NCBI GenBank assembly: GCA_027001815.1
Contig: JALTLT010000456.1
Location: forward strand, 1-9,309
DNA: 9,309 bases
Direction of reading: 5' to 3'
From: Gammaproteobacteria bacterium
Lineage (GTDB): Bacteria > Pseudomonadota > Gammaproteobacteria > JALTLT01
Of the stretch, positions 6,817-9,309 are shown piece by piece; positions within the stretch are counted from its first letter, which is position 1; each line of letters opens with the position of its first letter. The notes under the pieces were generated by a model that saw nothing but the letters and a program-made list of their open reading frames with translations, made no database searches and was not told where the DNA came from. The position numbers and the translations under genes were made by a program.

Positions 6817-7569
6817 ATGAGCGACCCGAAGAAAGAGACCATGGATCAAGGCCGTCGCCGGTTCCTGGGTGCCGGCGCGGCAGCGGCGGCGACCATCGCG
6901 CCGGGGGTGACCCTGATGCAGGTGGCCTCCGCCAAGCCGGACGATCAGCCGGTCAGTGACAAGAACCGCTGGGGCCTGCTGATCGACACTACCAAGTGTG
7001 CAAGCGGTTGCGACGCCTGCGTGCAGGCGTGCAACGAGGAGTTCAACCTCCAGCCGCAGCACGGGCCCCGCACCGATCCCCACTGGATCCGCAAGGTGGA
7101 GGTGCGCGATACCGCCACCGGCCGCACCTTCTCCCTGCCGATGATGTGCCAGCACTGCGAGAACCCGCCGTGCGCCGACGTCTGCCCCACCGGCGCGTCG
7201 TTCCGTCGTGACGACGGCATCGTGCTGGTGGACCGGCACATCTGCATCGGCTGCCGCTACTGCATGATGGCCTGTCCCTACAAGGCACGCTCTTTCGTCC
7301 ACGAGGAGATCCCGGAAGAGGACAAGAACGTCAACGCCCCTCGCGGCAAGGGGTGCGTGGAGGCCTGCACCCTCTGCGTCCACAGGGTCGACAAGGGCCG
7401 GCAGCCCGCCTGCGTCGAGGCGTGCAACGGCGACGGCCACAAGGCGATGATCTTCGGCGATCTCAAGGACCCCGGCAGCGAGATCAGCCGGGAGCTGAAG
7501 AAGTACCCGTCGACCCAGATCCGCGCCGATCTGCGCCTCAACCCGGGCGTCTTCTACAAGGGCATCTGA
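6817..7569 (+). CDS. dsrO: DsrO, Tat-exported periplasmic iron-sulfur subunit of DsrMKJOP
   Basis: DsrO is a ferredoxin-like subunit of the HybA/NrfC type that carries electrons in the periplasm between DsrP and DsrJ. The 250-residue product starts with a twin-arginine signal (GRRRFLGAG, residues 12-20), then an alanine-rich hydrophobic stretch and a likely cleavage after ASA (residues 37-39). Cysteines for four [4Fe-4S] clusters are visible: 61/65/68/72, 111/114/119/123 (MMCQHCENPPCADVC), 143/146/149/153 (CIGCRYCMMAC) and 184/187/199/203. In this family ligands are exchanged between motifs. Cys180 is a 17th cysteine not needed by the simple count. GGAG at 6802-6805, inside the end of dsrJ, serves as ribosome binding site. 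A hairpin follows the stop. Confidence 0.97.
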   Translation: MSDPKKETMDQGRRRFLGAGAAAAATIAPGVTLMQVASAKPDDQPVSDKNRWGLLIDTTKCASGCDACVQACNEEFNLQPQHGPRTDPHWIRKVEVRDTATGRTFSLPMMCQHCENPPCADVCPTGASFRRDDGIVLVDRHICIGCRYCMMACPYKARSFVHEEIPEEDKNVNAPRGKGCVEACTLCVHRVDKGRQPACVEACNGDGHKAMIFGDLKDPGSEISRELKKYPSTQIRADLRLNPGVFYKGI

Positions 7570-7575
7570 TGCGTC

Positions 7576-7595
7576 GCCGGGCCCGCTTGCCCGGC
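7576..7595 (+). other. Stem-loop between dsrO and dsrP
   Basis: GCCGGGC (7576-7582) and GCCCGGC (7589-7595) form a perfect 7-bp GC stem with a six-base loop, six bases after the dsrO stop. No T run follows, so it is not an intrinsic terminator. It could mark an mRNA processing or stability point within the dsrJOP part of the transcript. Confidence 0.5.
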
Positions 7596-7631
7596 TGAAC
7601 CCTGGCTGTTAGGACATCGAGTAGTCAAACC

Positions 7632-8840
7632 ATGAAAAAAGTGAGATACACGAGCATCGACGGCAGGGGCGGCTTCTACGCCCTTCTGGGAGTTCTCGGG
7701 CTGTTTATCCTCGCCGGCCTGGGCGCGGCCTACTACATGGAACACAACGGTCACTGGGTGACCGGAATGGACAACCAGACGGTGTGGGGGCTGCCCCACG
7801 TCTTCGCCGTGTTCCTGATCGTCGCCGCCTCCGGCGCCCTCAACGTCGCCTCTATCGGCACGGTGTTCGGCAAGGCACCCTACAAGCCGCTGGCGCGCCT
7901 CTCGGCGGTTCTCGCCGTGGCCCTCCTCGTGGGCGGCCTGGTGGTGCTGCTGCTCGATCTCGGCCGGCCGGACCGGCTGATCGTGGCGATGACCTACTAC
8001 AACTTCAAGTCCATCTTCGCCTGGAACATCATTCTCTATACCGGCTTCATGGGCTTCGTGGCCATCTATCTCTGGACCATGATGGACCGCACCGTCCGCA
8101 AGTACTACAAGCTGGCGGGGTTCACGGCCTTCATCTGGCGCCTCATCCTCACCACCGGTACCGGCTCCATCTTCGGGTTCCTGGTGGGCCGCCAGGGCTA
8201 CGACGCCGCCATCATGGCCCCCATGTTCGTGGTGATGTCCTTCTCCTTCGGCCTGGCGATCTTCCTGCTGGTGCTGATGGCCGCCTACGACTGGACCGGA
8301 CGTCCCCTCGGTGAAGCGCTGCTGATGCGGTTGAAGAACCTGCTCGGCGTCTTCGTCGCTGGCGCACTCTATTTCGTCATCGTCTTCCACCTCACCAATC
8401 TCTACGCCACCGAGCACCACGACTGGGAGAAGTTCATCCTCATGGGAGAGAGCGTCCACACCAAGGTGTTCTGGCTCGGCCAGGTGCTCCTCGGCAGCCT
8501 GGTGCCACTGGGCATCCTCTACAGCAAGGCGGGCCGCTCCCGCGCCTGGATCGCCGTGGCCTCCGCCCTGGTGATCCTGGGGGGCTTCGCCACCATGTGG
8601 GTGACCATCATCGGCGGTCAGTCCTTCCCGCTGGTGCTCTTCCCCGGCATGGAGGTGGTCTCCAGCGGCTACTTCGACGACGTCGCCTACCACACCTACT
8701 CTCCCAGCTTCCCCGAGCTGGTTCTGGGGCTGGGCGGCGTGGCGGTGGCACTGATCGCGGTGGTGGTTGCGGTCAAGGTACTCAACCTCCTGCCTTCCAG
8801 CCTGGCGGATGCCGACGTCGATCCGCACCACAAGGGCTGA
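7632..8840 (+). CDS. dsrP: DsrP, NrfD-like integral membrane subunit of DsrMKJOP
   Basis: DsrP belongs to the NrfD/PsrC family of quinone-interacting membrane proteins that pair with four-cluster ferredoxin subunits, here DsrO. The 402-residue product is almost wholly hydrophobic, with about ten predicted membrane segments by eye (for example residues 15-36, 54-78, 90-109, 128-150 and 363-386). The family loop LLLDLGRPDR is at residues 106-115 and WGLPHVFAVF at 52-61. It has no cysteine cluster motif or signal peptide. The ATG at 7632 lacks a good ribosome binding site: AGGA at 7611-7614 is 17 bases away. An in-frame TGA at 7596 with no other usual start codon before 7632 leaves this ATG as the only option. 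A strong hairpin follows the stop. Confidence 0.95.
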   Translation: MKKVRYTSIDGRGGFYALLGVLGLFILAGLGAAYYMEHNGHWVTGMDNQTVWGLPHVFAVFLIVAASGALNVASIGTVFGKAPYKPLARLSAVLAVALLVGGLVVLLLDLGRPDRLIVAMTYYNFKSIFAWNIILYTGFMGFVAIYLWTMMDRTVRKYYKLAGFTAFIWRLILTTGTGSIFGFLVGRQGYDAAIMAPMFVVMSFSFGLAIFLLVLMAAYDWTGRPLGEALLMRLKNLLGVFVAGALYFVIVFHLTNLYATEHHDWEKFILMGESVHTKVFWLGQVLLGSLVPLGILYSKAGRSRAWIAVASALVILGGFATMWVTIIGGQSFPLVLFPGMEVVSSGYFDDVAYHTYSPSFPELVLGLGGVAVALIAVVVAVKVLNLLPSSLADADVDPHHKG

Positions 8841-8850
8841 CGCCCCCTTA

Positions 8851-8894
8851 CGGAAGACGGCCGATCCCGCCAAGGGATCGGCCGTCTTCCGTTT
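8851..8894 (+). terminator. Long perfect hairpin with T run after dsrP
   Basis: Bases 8851-8868 and 8874-8891 are perfect reverse complements, making an 18-bp stem with a five-base loop (GCCAA), followed by TTT. It begins ten bases after the dsrP stop. It looks like an intrinsic terminator, though the T run is short and interrupted by C. It separates dsrP from dsrN, so dsrN expression would rely on read-through or an unseen upstream promoter. Confidence 0.8.
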
Positions 8895-8904
8895 CTGAAC
8901 CGCC

Positions 8905-9309
8905 ATGGCCCATCTCCTCGTCTCCGCCGCCCACAAGTCCTCCGGCAAGACCACGGTGACCATCGGCCTGTGCGCCGCACTCGACCGCCTCGGCCACACC
9001 GTCCAGCCCTTCAAGAAGGGGCCGGACTACATCGATCCCATGTGGCTGGGAGCCGCCGCCGGCCGGCCCTGTCACAACCTGGACTTCTACACCATGGAGC
9101 GGGACGAGATCCGCGAGACCTTCGGCTGCGCCATGAAGGGAGCCGATGTGGGTGTCATCGAGGGCAACAAGGGACTCTACGACGGCCTCGACCTGGACGG
9201 CACCAACAGCAACGCCGCCCTGGCCCATCTGCTCGAGGCGCCGGTGGTGCTGGTCCTCGATTCCCAAGGAATGACCCGCGGCGTCGCCCCCCTGATTCTC
9301 GGCTACCAG
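8905..9309 (+). CDS. dsrN: DsrN, siroheme amide synthase of the CobB/CbiA family (N-terminal 135 residues)
   Basis: DsrN resembles cobyrinic acid a,c-diamide synthase and is held responsible for glutamine-dependent amidation of the siroheme in DsrAB. The frame is open to the last base of the window, so only the first 135 codons are seen. The start MAHLLVSAAHKSSGKTTV has the ATP-binding SSGKTT, followed by FKKGPDYIDP (near residues 36-45) and IEGNKGLYDGLD. That last stretch, with the following NSNAALAHLL, looks more like DsrN than like cobalamin-pathway CobB, but the distinction rests mainly on the operon position. The glutamine amidotransferase half lies beyond the window. An in-frame TGA at 8896 makes ATG 8905 the first usable start. 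No ribosome binding site is visible in the 13 bases between the terminator stem and the ATG. Confidence 0.9.
   Translation, partial: MAHLLVSAAHKSSGKTTVTIGLCAALDRLGHTVQPFKKGPDYIDPMWLGAAAGRPCHNLDFYTMERDEIRETFGCAMKGADVGVIEGNKGLYDGLDLDGTNSNAALAHLLEAPVVLVLDSQGMTRGVAPLILGYQ

Noticed and set aside
4365..6842. An 825-codon open frame on the minus strand opposite dsrL and dsrJ; similar ones at 2667-4340 and 7554-9014
   Set aside because: These are antisense shadows expected where high-GC genes rarely use codons that read as stops in reverse. Their products are low-complexity (Ala, Gly, Val, His, Leu, Asp) and match no family I recognise, while the + strand encodes clear Dsr proteins.
1..9309. A dsr operon of a sulfate- or sulfite-reducing organism
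   Set aside because: dsrEFH are present between dsrB and dsrC, dsrL is between dsrK and dsrJ, and dsrN follows dsrP. This combination and order belong to sulfur-oxidising Proteobacteria.
1..9309. Insertion sequence, CRISPR array, tRNA or hidden novel gene cassette
   Set aside because: Genes of one known operon account for almost the whole window. No terminal repeats, spaced repeats, cloverleaf sequences or foreign-looking codon use were seen.

Overview
This window is one co-directional block of the reverse (oxidative) dissimilatory sulfite reductase operon. All genes are on the + strand in the order dsrB(3' end)-dsrE-dsrF-dsrH-dsrC-dsrM-dsrK-dsrL-dsrJ-dsrO-dsrP-dsrN(5' end). Both window edges cut through genes: dsrB lacks its start and dsrN lacks its end. 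The gene order, with dsrEFH and dsrL present, matches Allochromatium vinosum and related sulfur-oxidising Gammaproteobacteria (Chromatiales type). Sulfate reducers lack dsrEFH, and green sulfur bacteria arrange these genes differently. The DNA is visibly GC-rich with G/C-ending codons. I infer a chemolithotrophic or phototrophic sulfur-oxidising gammaproteobacterium. The genus cannot be read from this window, and no photosynthesis or carbon-fixation gene is visible.

Layout: 1-348 is the end of dsrB, the beta subunit of the siroheme sulfite reductase. 381-1491 encodes the sulfurtransferase DsrEFH, with gaps of 10-18 bp. 1532-1864 encodes DsrC, the small sulfur-carrier substrate protein. It has an AT-rich, possibly promoter-bearing leader and is followed by a strong GC hairpin. 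1960-8840 encodes the membrane complex DsrMKJOP, with the soluble iron-sulfur flavoprotein DsrL inserted between K and J. An 18-bp-stem terminator-like hairpin follows dsrP, and dsrN (siroheme amidation) starts only 13 bases after that stem. No intergenic stretch reaches 300 bases; the longest is 105 bp, between dsrK and dsrL.

How the genes work together (known from A. vinosum, transferred by homology): sulfur from stored globules reaches DsrEFH, which passes it from a DsrE cysteine to a C-terminal cysteine of DsrC. Persulfurated DsrC feeds DsrAB, which oxidises the sulfur to sulfite, and DsrL passes the released electrons to NAD(P)+. The DsrMKJOP complex links the DsrC thiol/disulfide or trisulfide state to the quinone pool and to periplasmic cytochrome and iron-sulfur subunits. 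DsrN amidates the siroheme of DsrAB.

The proteins look complete and canonical: heme-ligand histidines, CCG-domain cysteines, three CXXCH sites, four ferredoxin clusters and the DsrC cysteine pair are all present. I see no mobile element, CRISPR array, RNA gene or broken gene, and no undescribed protein system. The points worth a second look are in the non-coding gaps: hairpins after dsrC, dsrO and dsrP, an AT-rich leader before dsrC, and an 8-mer at an identical distance before dsrM and dsrL.
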